Origin: Bathynomus jamesi
Taxonomy: Eukaryota > Arthropoda > Malacostraca > Isopoda > Cirolanidae
DNA length: 64,000 nucleotides
Assembly: GCA_023014485.1 (NCBI GenBank)
Contig: JAJOZX010012234.1
Location: 1 to 64,000 of the forward strand
Direction of reading: 5' to 3'
Under the pieces are notes generated by a model that worked only from the letters and a program-made list of their open reading frames with translations, was not told the DNA's origin and did not search any database. The translations under genes and the position numbers were made by a program. Of the stretch, positions 40,758 to 51,548 are shown piece after piece (position 1 is the stretch's first letter; every line of letters begins with the position of its first letter).

Positions 40758-42860
40758 TCATCGCCTTGGAATCGCTGACCTCTCAAAGCGTCTTTTAGTG
40801 GTCCAAACAGGTAAAAATCCGAGGTGCCAGGTCTGGACTGTAGGCTGGATGGTCGAGAACTTCAAATTTAAGTTCCTGAAAGCATTTTCTAGTCTCTGCA
40901 GCGGTATGAGGGCGCGCATTGTCGTGTAACAGAATAACACCTTCCGACAATTTCCCTCTCGGTTTTGTGCAAATTGATTGCTTTAACTCATTCGGAAGTA
41001 TGTCAGAATACGATGCACTTGTTACTGTAGTTCCACGCTCTAGATCAGTGCCCTTCAACCTTTTTATGCCTACCGCCCACTTTTACTATTTTTATGTGAG
41101 ATAAATTAGCCAACCGCCCACCAAAATTAAAAATCCAACAAACATATATTAAAAATTATGTATGATACATTATATATATTATATAATAAAACATTATGCA
41201 TTTACCTTTAATTTAGTGAGATCCTTGTGCTTGATGCTTGGAAACTAAATTCCGAATGTTTGGCTCGAATTTAGTGAGGAACAAACGAATGTCCCCTCTT
41301 TCAGGGATTTTTAAAGCATTCCTGTTTTTTGGTAAGAATGTGATTCACAGCACTAAAACCTGATTCAACTAGGTACGAAGTAGGAAAAGCGATCAGTAAT
41401 TTAAAAATCTTTTTCCACATATTGGGATATACATTTGACATCTTTTTATTTTGCCAAAGCTGCATATAACCACCGTTATTGAAATTTCCCTTGCTTTCCT
41501 CATCATGTCCGAGTTCTAATAGCTCCTCTTGACATGTTACATCAGCTTCAGTAACATTTGCAGTAAACGGGTTTACCATCCAATCATATACTTCCCATGG
41601 TTAAAACATCACTGAATCGAGTTTCAAAATCCGTTTTAAGTTTATTGAGATGATCAATAAACCTTTGTGTATCAATTGTTGTTATGTCATCCTTAATAGA
41701 TAACAATTCTGGAAACTGGTGACATTCCCTTTTTGAAAGATTGTGACTGAATAAATCCAGCTTTTCAATGAATAATGAGAACTTTTTGGCAGTTCATGAG
41801 TGTCATATTGGCTCCTTGAAGCTGCAAATTACAATCATTGCATTTCTTAAATATTCCTGCCAAATAACAAGCATCATTTTTTATCATTTTTAACTTTTGG
41901 CTAAGATCAACTTCATTTTGGTCTTCTAGAAACTGCACTACGCTCTCATAGAGTTCAACAAAACGAGTTAAACATGCACCCTTCGAGAGCCATCGGACCT
42001 CTGTGTGTAATAATAACCTGACAAATTGTTCATCATTGTCATGACACAACTGACGAAACATTCGATCATTTTTTGCATACAATATTGTAAATTTTGTTGA
42101 ATTTTACAAGAATTGTATAAATTTTCTTGCCGCCCACCTAAAAGCTCAAATCGCCCACTAGTGGGCGATATCGCCCAGGTTGAAGACCGCTGCTCTAGAT
42201 AATGTTCAAGGATAGGGCCTCGTGTATCCCATAACAGTGTTAGCATAATTTTACCTGCTGACGGCTGCGCTTTGAACTTCCTTGCAACGGAAGATGTTGG
42301 ATGCTTCCATTGCATGCTCTGTCGCTTGCTTTCTGGTTCATAGTGATGGATCCAGGTTTCATCTCCAGTGATAATGCGCTCCAAAAAGTTTTCACCTTCA
42401 TTATGATACGCGCCAAAAGACGAGAGCAGATGTCCATACGATTACGCTTGTGCTCTTCTGTCAACTGTTTGGGTACGCATCTTGCACAAACCTTGTGAAA
42501 GCCAAGAATGTCATGAACTATCGAATCGGCTGACTCTTGACTGATGTCTCACGAAGATGCAATTTCTTTTATTGTTAATCTTCTGTCATTGAAAATCATG
42601 GCTCTGGCTTCTTCCTGCTTGTCACCACTGGTTGATGTTGACGGTCGTCCTGAGCGCTGAGCATCTGTCACACATGTCCGACCTTCCTTGAACATTTGAA
42701 TCCACTCGTACACACTTCGCCGTGGTAACGCATTATTCCCATACTGAGCACATAAACGCGTGTGAATTTCAGCTCCTTTCACACCTTCTGCCCACAAAAA
42801 ACGAACCACGGATCTCTGTTCTTCTCGAGTACAAATTGAAAGCGGCGCAGCCATGCTCAC
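40758..42860 (-). pseudogene. Mariner transposase, interrupted
   Basis: Start MSMAAPLSICTREEQRSVVR at 42860, with a Mos1-like helix-turn-helix (WAEGVKGAEIHTRLCAQYGN, SVYEWIQMFKEGRTCVTDAQ). The catalytic part has ITGDETWIHHYEPESKRQSM (first Asp, 42384 on). Then the hAT insertion separates it from GVILLHDNARPHTAAETRKC (second Asp, about 40950) and EVLDHPAYSPDLAP (third Asp, about 40845). Frameshifts occur at about 42545 and 42420, and near the C-terminus at about 40800. All three Asp are present. C-terminal sequence down to 40640 is out of frame. Confidence 0.85.
41046..42192 (-). mobile_element. Deleted hAT with perfect 8-bp target duplication
   Basis: CTCTAGAT flanks the element on both sides (41038-41045 and 42193-42200). 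The ends are CAGTGCCCTTCAACCT and AGGTTGAAGACCGCTG, with CGCCCA repeats inside. Minus-strand coding pieces are 42082-41765 (LLHTEVRWLSKGACLTRFVE, VQFLEDQNEVDLSQKLK) and 41579-41301 (MWKKIFKLLIAFPTSYLVES, GFSAVNHILTKKQ). They match the central and dimerisation parts of ZBED5/FAM200/GTF2IRD2-type hAT transposases. The N-terminal half is deleted. It is inserted in the mariner transposase. Confidence 0.92.
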
Positions 42861-43025
42861 TACTCGTACGATATGTGACAGCTACGAGTAGCCTAAATAA
42901 GCCTATACTGTTGCTAGCCTAAATAAGCCTATAAATCTCAGTTTGGCTCGTTATTACGAGTATATATTATATATACTATATTATCACTAAAATAAAAAGT
43001 GCGGATACTTATTGAAGTACCCTCG

Positions 43026-43029
43026 TGTG

Positions 43030-43065
<36 letters not shown>

Positions 43066-43075
43066 TATTATATAT
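43026..43075. repeat. (TA)n tract
   Basis: TA tract between the mariner end and the outer end of PLE-B. Confidence 0.9.
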
Positions 43076-43151
43076 GAAAATTATTTCACGAAAGTAACAC
43101 GTGAAAAATATTTATGATGAATAAAACCACGAAGGAAAGGAAACACAATGG

Positions 43152-43184
43152 TGCTCAAGCGCTTTCGTCTAATGACATCCTCAG
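43152..43184 (-). ncRNA. Hammerhead-like core, PLE-B terminus
   Basis: Same minus-strand core as at 9421-9453 (CTGAGGA, GTC-ATTA-GAC hairpin, GAAAGCGCTTGAGCA). Stem III is unresolved. Confidence 0.5.
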
Positions 43185-43257
43185 GAACACTGAAGTACAT
43201 AAAAGGGTAACAGCCTATATATAGGTTACAGAAAGAAAAAAAAAAGAAAAATAAATA

Positions 43258-43300
<43 letters not shown>

Positions 43301-43315
43301 CATACATACCTATAT

Positions 43316-43364
<49 letters not shown>

Positions 43365-43593
43365 ATAAACAGAGAAGTAAAAATAAAAATTAAAAATTAA
43401 AAATTAAAGGATTATCCGTGAGGCGTACAGATTTGTAAGGAATAATATCGATTTTTAGCACAAGATCAAATGGATTATAAAAAATAAATTTATATTGGAA
43501 TACTGCCCGAGTTTTAACACTCTGCCTATGGTCAGGTTTCGATATATATAAAAATAAAATGCAAATTAAAAGTTAATAAAGTAGCAGACAAGT

Positions 43594-44476
43594 TTACCAA
43601 AGATTTAGTGTTCTACCTTTCTTATCTAAATCTGTTTGGAAGGAATTCAAATAACAGGATCGAGTTGAAAAAGACCTTTGCTTATGTTGAAGTTATTTGA
43701 AAGTTGGATAATGGCAGACTCAAGAATATTTCTATTAACAATGTTGCTAGAATGGAATAAAACTGAAGCATTATTCCAATCAATACAGTGGGCTAACTCT
43801 GACAAATGGACAAAAAGGGCACTGGACAACTGTCCTGTTCTAACGGAATATTGATGCTGTTTTACGTGTGTGCAAATCCTTTCCCGTCTGACCTATGTAA
43901 AAGGAATCACATTGTTTACAACCAATTTTATAGATAATGCCTGAATTATTGGTAGGGCTATTTTTTACTATGATATTTTTCACAATATTGTTATATGAAA
44001 ATACTACATTAATATCCAAAAGTTTAAGTACATTAGCAATGCCTAAAAAGCCCTGGAAAAATGGAAGTACTAAAATATTTTTTGACAAAGTACGAGTGTT
44101 ATTATTGACACGATAGAAAGTTCGTTTTGCCTTGTTGAGACAAGATTCCATAAACGCAGATGGATAACACAAATCACTTCCAATACCGTTGATTTTTTCC
44201 AATTCGGCATCGATGTATTCCGGACTGGCGATCCTAAGGGCACGGAGAAACATTGATGAAAAAATGGCCTTCTTAGTGGGGGTGTCATGTCCCGAGTAAA
44301 AGTGTACGTAGGACAAATTGTTTGTTGTTTTCCGATAGATACTAAACTTAAAACCTGGGCTTTCCCTATGTACACGCACATCCAAAAATGGGATTGAATT
44401 GTCTTGTTCCACTTCTAAAGTAAACTTAATGGAGGGGACTTGATCATTTAACTGAAGGAGGAAGTTATCCATAGTT
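43594..44476 (-). pseudogene. PLE-B left arm: end of reverse transcriptase plus GIY-YIG
   Basis: From 44473 on minus: DNFLLQLNDQVPSIKFTLEV, then SIPFLDVRVHRESPGFKFSI and RKTTNNLSYVHFYSGHDTPT, the region after the RT active site. It continues through LPFFQGFLGIANVLKLLDIN to GIIYKIGCKQCDSFYIGQTG of the GIY-YIG domain. A frameshift after KDLHTR (about 43865) breaks the end, and the final part continues at 43829-43647. A 1-2-base loss near 43655 shifts the C-terminus. Confidence 0.85.
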
Positions 44477-44479
44477 ATT

Positions 44480-45440
44480 ATGGACAAAGTGGACTACATC
44501 GGAAAGATGAACGAGCTTCTCCAGGACCCCGCCACATACAGCAAACTTAGGAAGAACCCGCAGGATGACGTCATCAAATCATTTAATAGTGGCTTGAAAC
44601 GCATTCTCAAAGATCATAAGGACTTAATTCCGCTTTTCATGTCCACTTCACCTGCTCTGCCCTACCTTTACGGTCTTATTAAAACCCACAAACCTGGCAA
44701 CCCTATGCGCCCTATTATTAGCTCGGTGGGCTCTATTACTTATAAACTCTCCAAATGGCTTGTCAAAGTCTTGTCCCCCATTCTCGGAACTATCTCTGAT
44801 TCACATGTAAAAAATTCCATGGATCTTACTGAAAAATTGAATAATGCACGTACTGTAACTAACGATAGATTGATCAGTTTTGATGTTTGTTCATTGTTTA
44901 CAAAAGTGCCGATAGACGATATGCTTGACTTTCTCTCCCAAGAATTACATAAGTATGACCTGCCACTACCTTCACAGATTGTTTTGGAACTTATTAAGCT
45001 TTGCATCAAAGACTGTAAATTCACTTTCAATAACGAGTATTATCAACAAGTTTTTGGGATGGCCATGGGCAACCCCTTATCGCCCATCCTCTCCAATATT
45101 TATATGGAGTTTTTCGAAATTACTTATATTCCGAGAATCCTGGGGGTTGGCATCCCGTGGTTGCGGTACGTCGACGATATTTTGTGTATCTGGCCCATGA
45201 ATCGTGACCTGGATAACTTCCTCCTTCAGTTAAATGATCAAGTCCCCTCCATTAAGTTTACTTTAGAAGTGGAACAAGACAATTCAATCCCATTTTTGGA
45301 TGTGCGTGTACATAGGGAAAGCCCAGGTTTTAAGTTTAGTATCTATCGGAAAACAACAAACAATTTGTCCTACGTACACTTTTACTCGGGACATGACACC
45401 CCCACTAAGAAGGCCATTTTTCATCAATGTTTCTCCGCGC
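44480..45440 (+). pseudogene. PLE-B right arm: Penelope-type reverse transcriptase
   Basis: The open frame reads MDKVDYIGKMNELLQDPATY, LPYLYGLIKTHKPGNPMRPI (early RT motifs), RLISFDVCSLFTKVPIDD (motif A with catalytic Asp), FGMAMGNPLSPILSNIYMEF (motif B), LRYVDDILCIWP (motif C, YVDD) and SIPFLDVRVHRESPGFKFSI. All RT catalytic residues are intact. The frame runs from about 44480 until the abrupt junction to the PLE terminal sequence at about 45440. The N-terminal leader seen at 49176 in PLE-C is missing, as is the GIY-YIG domain. Confidence 0.88.
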
Positions 45441-45460
45441 CCTTCGTGGTTTTATTCATC

Positions 45461-45466
45461 ATATAT

Positions 45467-45499
<33 letters not shown>

Positions 45500-45524
45500 T
45501 ATATATGTGTGTATATATATATAT
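45461..45524. repeat. (TA)n tract
   Basis: Broken TA tract with one TGTGTG piece between PLE-B and PLE-C. Confidence 0.9.
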
Positions 45525-45605
45525 GAAAAATTATTTCACGAAAGTGACACGTGAAAAGTATTTATGATGAATAAAACCACGAAGGAAAAAAGAAACACAA
45601 AGGGG

Positions 45606-45638
45606 TGCTCAAGCGCTTTCGTCTAATGACATCCTCAG
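45606..45638 (-). ncRNA. Hammerhead-like core, left end of PLE-C
   Basis: Core CTGAGGA, GTC-ATTA-GAC, GAAAGCGCTTGAGCA on minus. Identical to the other first-subfamily motifs. Confidence 0.5.
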
Positions 45639-45728
45639 GAACACTGGAGTGAAAGGACAGATCAAGGCAATATATAGGTTACAAAAATAAACATACATAC
45701 ATACATATTCATATATATATACATATAC

Positions 45729-45762
<34 letters not shown>

Positions 45763-45799
45763 AGTAAGCATAGAAAAAATTGTGGGAGGAGCAAACATT

Positions 45800-45959
45800 T
45801 ATAGTTTATGAAACAGGTCACAAAAGAATAAAGAAATAAAAATAAATATAAATATAAATTGAGAAAAAATTAATTACCAAATAGTGCCTTAGTGATATAT
45901 ATGTCACAGCCTAAATAATCATAAAGAAATAAACAGGCAAATAAAAAAACCACAAATAT

Positions 45960-46015
<56 letters not shown>

Positions 46016-46199
46016 ACACTTTTAGCACTTTGGCCGACCTTCAATATAAATTCAAATGGCTTGTTTATGGAACAGGTCACAAAAGAATAAAGAAATAAAA
46101 ATAAATATAAATTGTAAGTGGAGTCTACCAATTCAAGCTCAAAAGGGAAGTTTTACAATCAATTTAATAGATGATGCCAAATTGATATATATGTCACAA

Positions 46200-46230
<31 letters not shown>

Positions 46231-46640
46231 TATTAAAAAAATAATAAAAAATAATAATAATAAATTGAAAGATAAATTTTAAGAGAGGCACACCAATTTA
46301 AGGGAAAAATTACTACATATGCGTATTATAGTCACAAACGAATAAAAAAGTACAAGTAAATATAAATTGGAAAACAAATGATGCCTAGATGATATATAAA
46401 GAACAATAAAATATATATACAACATATATACGGTTATATACGAAATATAAACGCAATATATACAGAATATATATATATATATATATATGCATAAGGGAAA
46501 AAAATTACCAAATTTGTTTTTATAATTATTGTCTGAAAAAACGGTAGGTCGCAAAAGAATAAAGAAATAAAAATAAATATAAATTGAAAAAATTACAAAT
46601 AATACACGTACACATGTATACCCGCATAACCAAATATATA
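45800..46640. repeat. Tandem units of about 250 bp in the left arm of PLE-C
   Basis: CAAAAGAATAAAGAAATAAA recurs at about 45821, 46079 and 46551, with a diverged copy near 46335. Units are separated by text such as GATATATATGTCACA and TA tracts. Mirror units lie at 49330-49890. Confidence 0.7.
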
Positions 46641-46681
46641 TACATATACACACATATATACAAACACACACACACACACCA

Positions 46682-46768
46682 CATATATATATATATACAC
46701 ATACAAGCTTGACCATCGCGAAATGAGAAATCATCGCGCAGAACCTTTGTGAGGTTGTAAGGTAAGGT
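46682..46768 (-). mobile_element. Short LINE 3'-tail fragment
   Basis: CAAGCTTGACCATCGCGAAA, then TGAGAAATCATCGCGCAGAA, is the complement of the LINE 3' untranslated sequence seen at 13492-13530. A tail of GGTAAGGTAAGGTA follows. It therefore reads 5' to 3' on plus, opposite to the other LINE copies; the strand given is that of the complement match. Nothing else of the LINE is present. Confidence 0.5.
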
Positions 46769-46997
46769 AAGGTACATACACACATATATATATATATATA
46801 TACACATTTAACTGCATACATACATACATACATATACACACATACATACATACATATACACACATATACATACAAACACATTTAACTGCAATGACCACAC
46901 ACATACTCACATACACATACATACATACACATACACGCATACAGCAAAAAATTGAAAAATAAAATTGTAAGAGAAACAAAAGACAAAAACAAATTTT

Positions 46998-49240
46998 TTA
47001 CCAAAGATTTAACAACCTGCCCTTTTTGTTTAAATCCATTCTGAAGGAATTCAGAGCAACGGGATCGAGTTGAAACAGACCTTTACTCATGTTAAGGTTA
47101 TTTGTAAGTTGAATTATAGCCGACTCAAGAATATTTCTATTAACAATGTTGCTAGAGTGAAACAAAACTGAAACATTATTCCAATCAATACAATGGGATA
47201 ACTCTGACAAATGGACAAAAAGGGCACTGGACAACTGTCCCGTTCTAACGGAATATTGATGCTGTTTTACACGCGTTTGCAAATCCTTTCCCGTCTGACC
47301 TATGTAAAAGGAATCACATTGCTTACACCCAATTTTATAGATAATGCCTAAATTATTGGTAGGGCTATTTTTTACTATGATGTTTTTCACAATATTGTTA
47401 TATGAAAAAACTACACTGATATCCAAAAGTTTAAGTACATTAGCAATGCCTAAGAAGCCCGGGAAAAATGGAAGTACTAAAATATTCTTTGACAAGGTGC
47501 GAGTGTTATTATTCACACGATAGAAGGTTCGTTTAGCCTTATTAAGACAAGATTCCATGAACGCAGATGGGTAACACAACTCACTTCCAATACCGTTGAT
47601 ATTTTCCAATTCGGCATCGATGTATTCCGGACTGGCGATCCTAAGAGCGCGGAGAAACATTGAGGAAAATATGGCCTTTTTAATAGGGGTGTCATGTCCA
47701 GAGTAAAAGTGTACGTAGGACAAATTGTTTTTTTTTTTCCGATAGATACTAAACTTAAAACCCGGGCTATCCCTATGAACACGCACATCCAAAAACGGGA
47801 TTGAGTTGTCTTGTTCCACTTCTAAAGTAAATTTAATGGAGGGGACTTGGTCATTTAACTGAAGGAGGAAGTCATCCAGGTCACGATTCATGGGCCAGAT
47901 ACACAAAATATCGTCGACGTACCGCAACCAAGGGATGCCAACCCCCAGGATTCTCGGAATGTAAGTAATTTCAAAAAACTCCATATAAATATTGGAGAGA
48001 AGGGGCGACAAAGGGTTGCCCATGGCCATCCCAAAAACTTGTTGATAATGCTCGCCATTGAAAGTGAATTTACAATCCTTGATACAAAGCTTAATAAGCT
48101 CCAAAACAGTGTGTGCAGTAATGGTAAATCATAATTATGTAATTCTCTGGCGAGAAAGTCAAGCATATCATCAATCGGCACTTTGTGAACAATGAACAAA
48201 CGTCGAAACTGATCAATCTATCGTTGGTATTAATGCGAACATTATTCAATTTTTCAGTGAGATCCATGGAATTTTTTACGTGTGAATCAGAGACAGTTCC
48301 AAGAATGGGGGACAAAACATTAACAAGCCATTTGGAGAGTTTATAGGTAATAGAGCCCACCGAGCTAATAATAGGGCGCATAGGGTTACCCGGTTTGTGG
48401 GTTTTAATAAGACCATAAAGATAAGGCAGAGCAGGTGAAGTGGACAAAAAAAGGGGAATTAAATCCTTATGATCTGAGAATGCGTTTCAAGCCACTATTG
48501 AATGATTTGATGACATCATCCTGTGGGTTCTTCCTAAGTTTCACGTATGTGGCGGGGTCCTGAAGCAGCTCATTCATCTTTCCAATGTAATCCACTTTGT
48601 CCATAATGACTAAGGTGTTAGCCTTGTCTGCTTTAGTAATATGGAGCTCACTATCTTTTTTTAATTGTGAAAGGCTATTGCGGAAACGTTTAGGAAAGTT
48701 ATCTTCGTAAGAAATATTCGCAGCACCATAGACCAGGCCTTTAACTATGTTAACCAAAAACTGAGGAAGGTTACACTGTTTTTCAAAACGAGCAAGACTA
48801 TGACAAATTTGTAAAGCAGTAGGTTTTTTAACAATATAAAAGGACATACAAATCCAAGGGCACTTTTGCATCGTCACTAATGTTTTTCGAAGAAAGGTTC
48901 AAAACACTTTGAGCTTGCTTTTTTACTCCACTGACTATTTCGAATGAGACTTTTAATTTTGCGATCCAAAATGTTTCGAAGTGAAGAAGTTCTCCGACGC
49001 AACTCGTTGTAAATTTCATCAAACAAAGGTTGGATCCACGGTTGGGGAATAACAGTCAAAACATTACGTTTGGCAATGCCTAAATTTTTGAAGGTGGACC
49101 ACTCATTTTGTCTGGTGACTTCAATATGTTTCTTTAAAATTACTCTGCTAAAGTTGTTGAACGGATGGTCGTCCATTTCTCTGAGGCGAATCGGAAGGAG
49201 GGACTTGGGAAGGACCTGCTCCTCCAGACAATTAGTAAGA
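46998..49240 (-). pseudogene. PLE reverse transcriptase with GIY-YIG, frameshifted, all domains present
   Basis: Order on minus: N-terminal leader MDDHPFNNFSRVILKKHIEV (49176) and RRRTSSLRNILDRKIKSLIR, then a frame change near 48880. Next come KADKANTLVIMDKVDYIGKM (48640), LPYLYGLIKTHKPGNPMRPI (48430), RLISFDVCSLFTK (48215) and, after a shift, FGMAMGNPLSPLLSNIYMEF (48035), LRYVDDILCIWP (47920) and SIPFLDVRVHRDSPGFKFSI. GIIYKIGCKQCDSFYIGQTG (47350) is the GIY-YIG, and NILESAIIQ carries the Glu. It ends at 46998. About four frameshifts break it. It is the most complete PLE in the window. Confidence 0.88.
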
Positions 49241-49474
49241 AACTTACTACGGTATATATACGGTATATATACCGTATATATGTTGTATATATATTTTATT
49301 GTTCTTTATATATCATCTAGGCATCATTTTGTTTCCAATTTATATTTACTTGTACTTTTTATTCGTTTGTGACTATAATACGCATATGTGGTAATTTTTC
49401 CCTTATAAATTGGTGTGCCTCTCTTAAAATTTATGTTTCAATTTATTATTATTATTTTTTATATTTTTTTAATA

Positions 49475-49507
<33 letters not shown>

Positions 49508-49689
49508 CATATATATCAATTTGGCATCATCTATTAAATTGATTGTAAAACTTCCCTTTTGAGCTTGAATTGGTAGACTCCACTTACAATATTTATATTT
49601 ATTTTTATTTCTTTATCTTTTTTGTGACCTGTTCCATAAACAAGCCATTTGAATTTATATTGAAGGTCGGCCAAAGTGCTAAAAGTGTC

Positions 49690-49740
<51 letters not shown>

Positions 49741-49948
49741 GTATGTATATATATATTTGTGTTTTTTTTATTTGCCTGTTTATTTCTTTATGATTATTTA
49801 GGCTGTGACATATATATCACTAAGGCACTATTTGGTAATTAATTTTTCTCAATTTATATTTATATTTATTTTTATTTCTTTATTCTTTTGTGACCTGTTT
49901 CATAAACTATAAATGTTTGCTCCTCCCACAATTTTTTCTATGCTTACT

Positions 49949-49994
<46 letters not shown>

Positions 49995-50082
49995 ATGTAT
50001 ATATATATATGAATATGTATGTATGTATGTTTATTTTTGTAACCTATATATTGCCTTGATCTGTCCTTTCACTCCAGTGTTC

Positions 50083-50115
50083 CTGAGGATGTCATTAGAC
50101 GAAAGCGCTTGAGCA
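50083..50115 (+). ncRNA. Hammerhead-like core, right end of PLE-C
   Basis: Plus-strand mirror of 45606-45638, identical core. The two motifs of PLE-C are in opposite orientation, as expected for inverted terminal repeats. Confidence 0.5.
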
Positions 50116-50160
50116 CCCCTTTGTGTTTCTTTTTTCCTTCGTGGTTTTATTCATCATATA

Positions 50161-50167
50161 TATATAT

Positions 50168-50198
<31 letters not shown>

Positions 50199-50699
50199 GT
50201 GATAAATTTTAAGGTTAAAAAATTTGATGATAGATAATGTTACTTTATTACAACCATATAAAACTTATTCTAATAATCAAGTTATGAAAAGTTTCGTTTT
50301 CGTGGACCTCATAAAAATCATAACCATAAATGAAAAAAGGTTGTAAGGAGCGCCTTCACAAAAGGAATTAAAAATAATTTGACGGTGTCTATAATTTTGA
50401 TACTAAAGTAAACCTCGATAATGTAATGATTAGTATCGCTGACCTCGAATCCATTGGCTCCGGGTTCGATTCCCGGCGAGGGCAGGCGGCGTTCAGCTTA
50501 TCCAGCTATTCATCCATTCATACAAAAAATATTGGTTGGTAAATAAAGAGGTATCCTGAGTAACCTAGTTGTTAAGATGCTGATAATTAATTGGTGAACC
50601 CCAAAATACGATTGGGTAAACCCGTTAAAACGGATACACGAACAGTTTGGGCGTGCAATGGTTATTCAGGACTCGTTTCCTTTGACATATCGAGAGATA
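50161..50699. other. Unassigned sequence with a tRNA-like segment
   Basis: A TA tract (50157-50198) is followed by AT-rich sequence without coding signal. It holds the tRNA-like segment at 50412-50484. Sequence at 50640-50700 may belong to the mariner remnant that follows. Confidence 0.4.
50412..50484 (+). tRNA. tRNA-like sequence, probably pseudogene or SINE head
   Basis: T-arm CCGGGTTCGATTCCCGG is perfect. The acceptor candidate AACCTCG pairs with CGAGGGC over five positions. The A-box region AATGATTAGTATCGC is weak. The anticodon loop CTCGAAT is visible, but its stem does not pair. A functional tRNA is unlikely. Confidence 0.4.
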
Positions 50700-51115
50700 C
50701 GATGGATGGAAAACGCTATTGACAGGTATTGAGAGACAAAGTTTTGCCACAGTTTACAATGGCGTTGGCAGGAATTGGCTTTAGCAATATGATGGAGCGC
50801 CGCCACATTACTCTGCAGCTGCCGTGAGATTCTGGATACGAACCTTGAAGGAAGATGACATGGGCGGCGAGGTCCCATCGAGTGGCCAGCCAGATCACCC
50901 AATAATTTAACCCCGTGTGATTTCTGGCTTTGGGCTTATTTGCGTGACAAACTCTACACTCCTGGTTTCATCTATCCAAATGCGAATGCCCTTTGCCGCA
51001 GAATAGATGAAGAACTGAAAAGGATCCCACTCGATATGTTCAGAAGAACAATGAAGAGTTTCACAGAGAGAATCCACAAATGTAACATAACGGATGGAGA
51101 ACGCTTTGAAGATTA
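50700..51115 (+). pseudogene. Mariner-like transposase C-terminal remnant
   Basis: Plus-strand reading, with breaks: YDGAPPHYSAAVRFWIRTLK (second catalytic Asp, about 50790), then a proline-poor SGQPDHPI region. CDFWLWAYLRDKLYTPGF follows at about 50915 and RIDEELKRIPLDMFRRTMKS at about 51000, with the stop at about 51115. This is the C-terminal third of a mariner in the same class as 27647-28555. No clear terminal repeats. Confidence 0.7.
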
Positions 51116-51294
51116 AACTACAATTTAACAAAATATTTGCATGAATAAAATTCTTAGGCTTTTGGTGTGATTTTTTGATACATGTCAAAATAGTTTTAAG
51201 CCAATATTACACACCTTTCGACTTGAAGCTTCAAGAACTTTTTTGTTTTTAGTCTAGATTTCATTATATATATATATAATATATATATATATAT

Positions 51295-51339
<45 letters not shown>

Positions 51340-51387
51340 CCAAGTATTTTGAACTAAATCTTTTCCACTGGCTCGAGTGCGGAGGGG
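51116..51387. repeat. Spacer with (TA)n and (GA)n
   Basis: TA tract at about 51265-51293 and a GA run at 51297-51334. No gene. Confidence 0.7.
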
Positions 51388-51548
51388 TTAATAACGTAAA
51401 AACACATCTGGACGCGAAAGAGTTATGCGTTCCTTCGGATGATGAAAATATCGACAGGTATTCATTAATTCTTATCCTGTTGTAGTCTAATGGTCAGCGG
51501 TCGCGTCTCTAAGTCAGAGGATCCGGGTTCGAATCCTGTTGAGGGATA
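51388..51548 (+). repeat. tRNA-derived repeat (SINE-like), copy 1
   Basis: TCTGGACGCGAAAGAGTTAT, then GCGTTCC, precedes a tRNA-like part at 51473-51548 with A-box-like TAGTCTAATGGTCAGCGG and B box GGGTTCGAATCC. The acceptor arms TATCC and GGATA can pair. A related piece with the same leader and a degenerate tRNA-like part lies in reverse at 52025-52165. A shared leader points to a repeat family with a tRNA-derived part. Confidence 0.5.

Larger units (their letters stand above)
40565..43025 (-). mobile_element. Mariner (Mos1-like), split by a hAT insertion
   Basis: Ends CGAGGGTAATTCAATAAGTA (40565) and the complement ending TACTTATTGAAGTACCCTCG (43025). Removing the inserted hAT and one target copy leaves about 1.3 kb, the normal mariner length. 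The coding strand is minus. Confidence 0.9.
43076..45460. mobile_element. PLE-B: second head-to-head Penelope-like dimer
   Basis: The outer end GAAAATTATTTCACGAAAGT (43076) is followed by the terminal segment with the hammerhead-like motif and by CA/TA repeats (43265-43360). A minus-strand PLE 3' half (43594-44476) is joined at about 44477 to a plus-strand PLE 5' and central part (44480-45440). The plus copy stops inside its coding sequence and is joined directly to the last 26 bp of the element (CCCTTCGTGGTTTTATTCAT at 45440). The segment reading DNFLLQLNDQVPSIKFTLEV occurs in both arms. Confidence 0.85.
45525..50160 (-). mobile_element. PLE-C: full-span Penelope-like element with long inverted repeats
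   Basis: The central minus-strand coding part (46998-49240) is flanked by inverted arms of about 0.9 kb, 45540-46430 and 49290-50150. The pair GGAGGAGCAAACATTTATAG (45784) and CTATAAATGTTTGCTCCTCC (49906) illustrates the mirror. The arms hold tandem units of about 250 bp with CACAAAAGAATAAAGAAATA. Both arms have the hammerhead-like motif and the CCACGAAGG end. Inverted terminal repeats are known in PLEs, but arms this long with internal tandem repeats are unusual. Confidence 0.8.

Noticed and set aside
46279..46979. Long Tyr/Cys/Val-rich minus-strand ORFs of up to 200 codons
   Set aside because: They arise from ATACATAC, CACACA and TATATA repeats in the arm of PLE-C.
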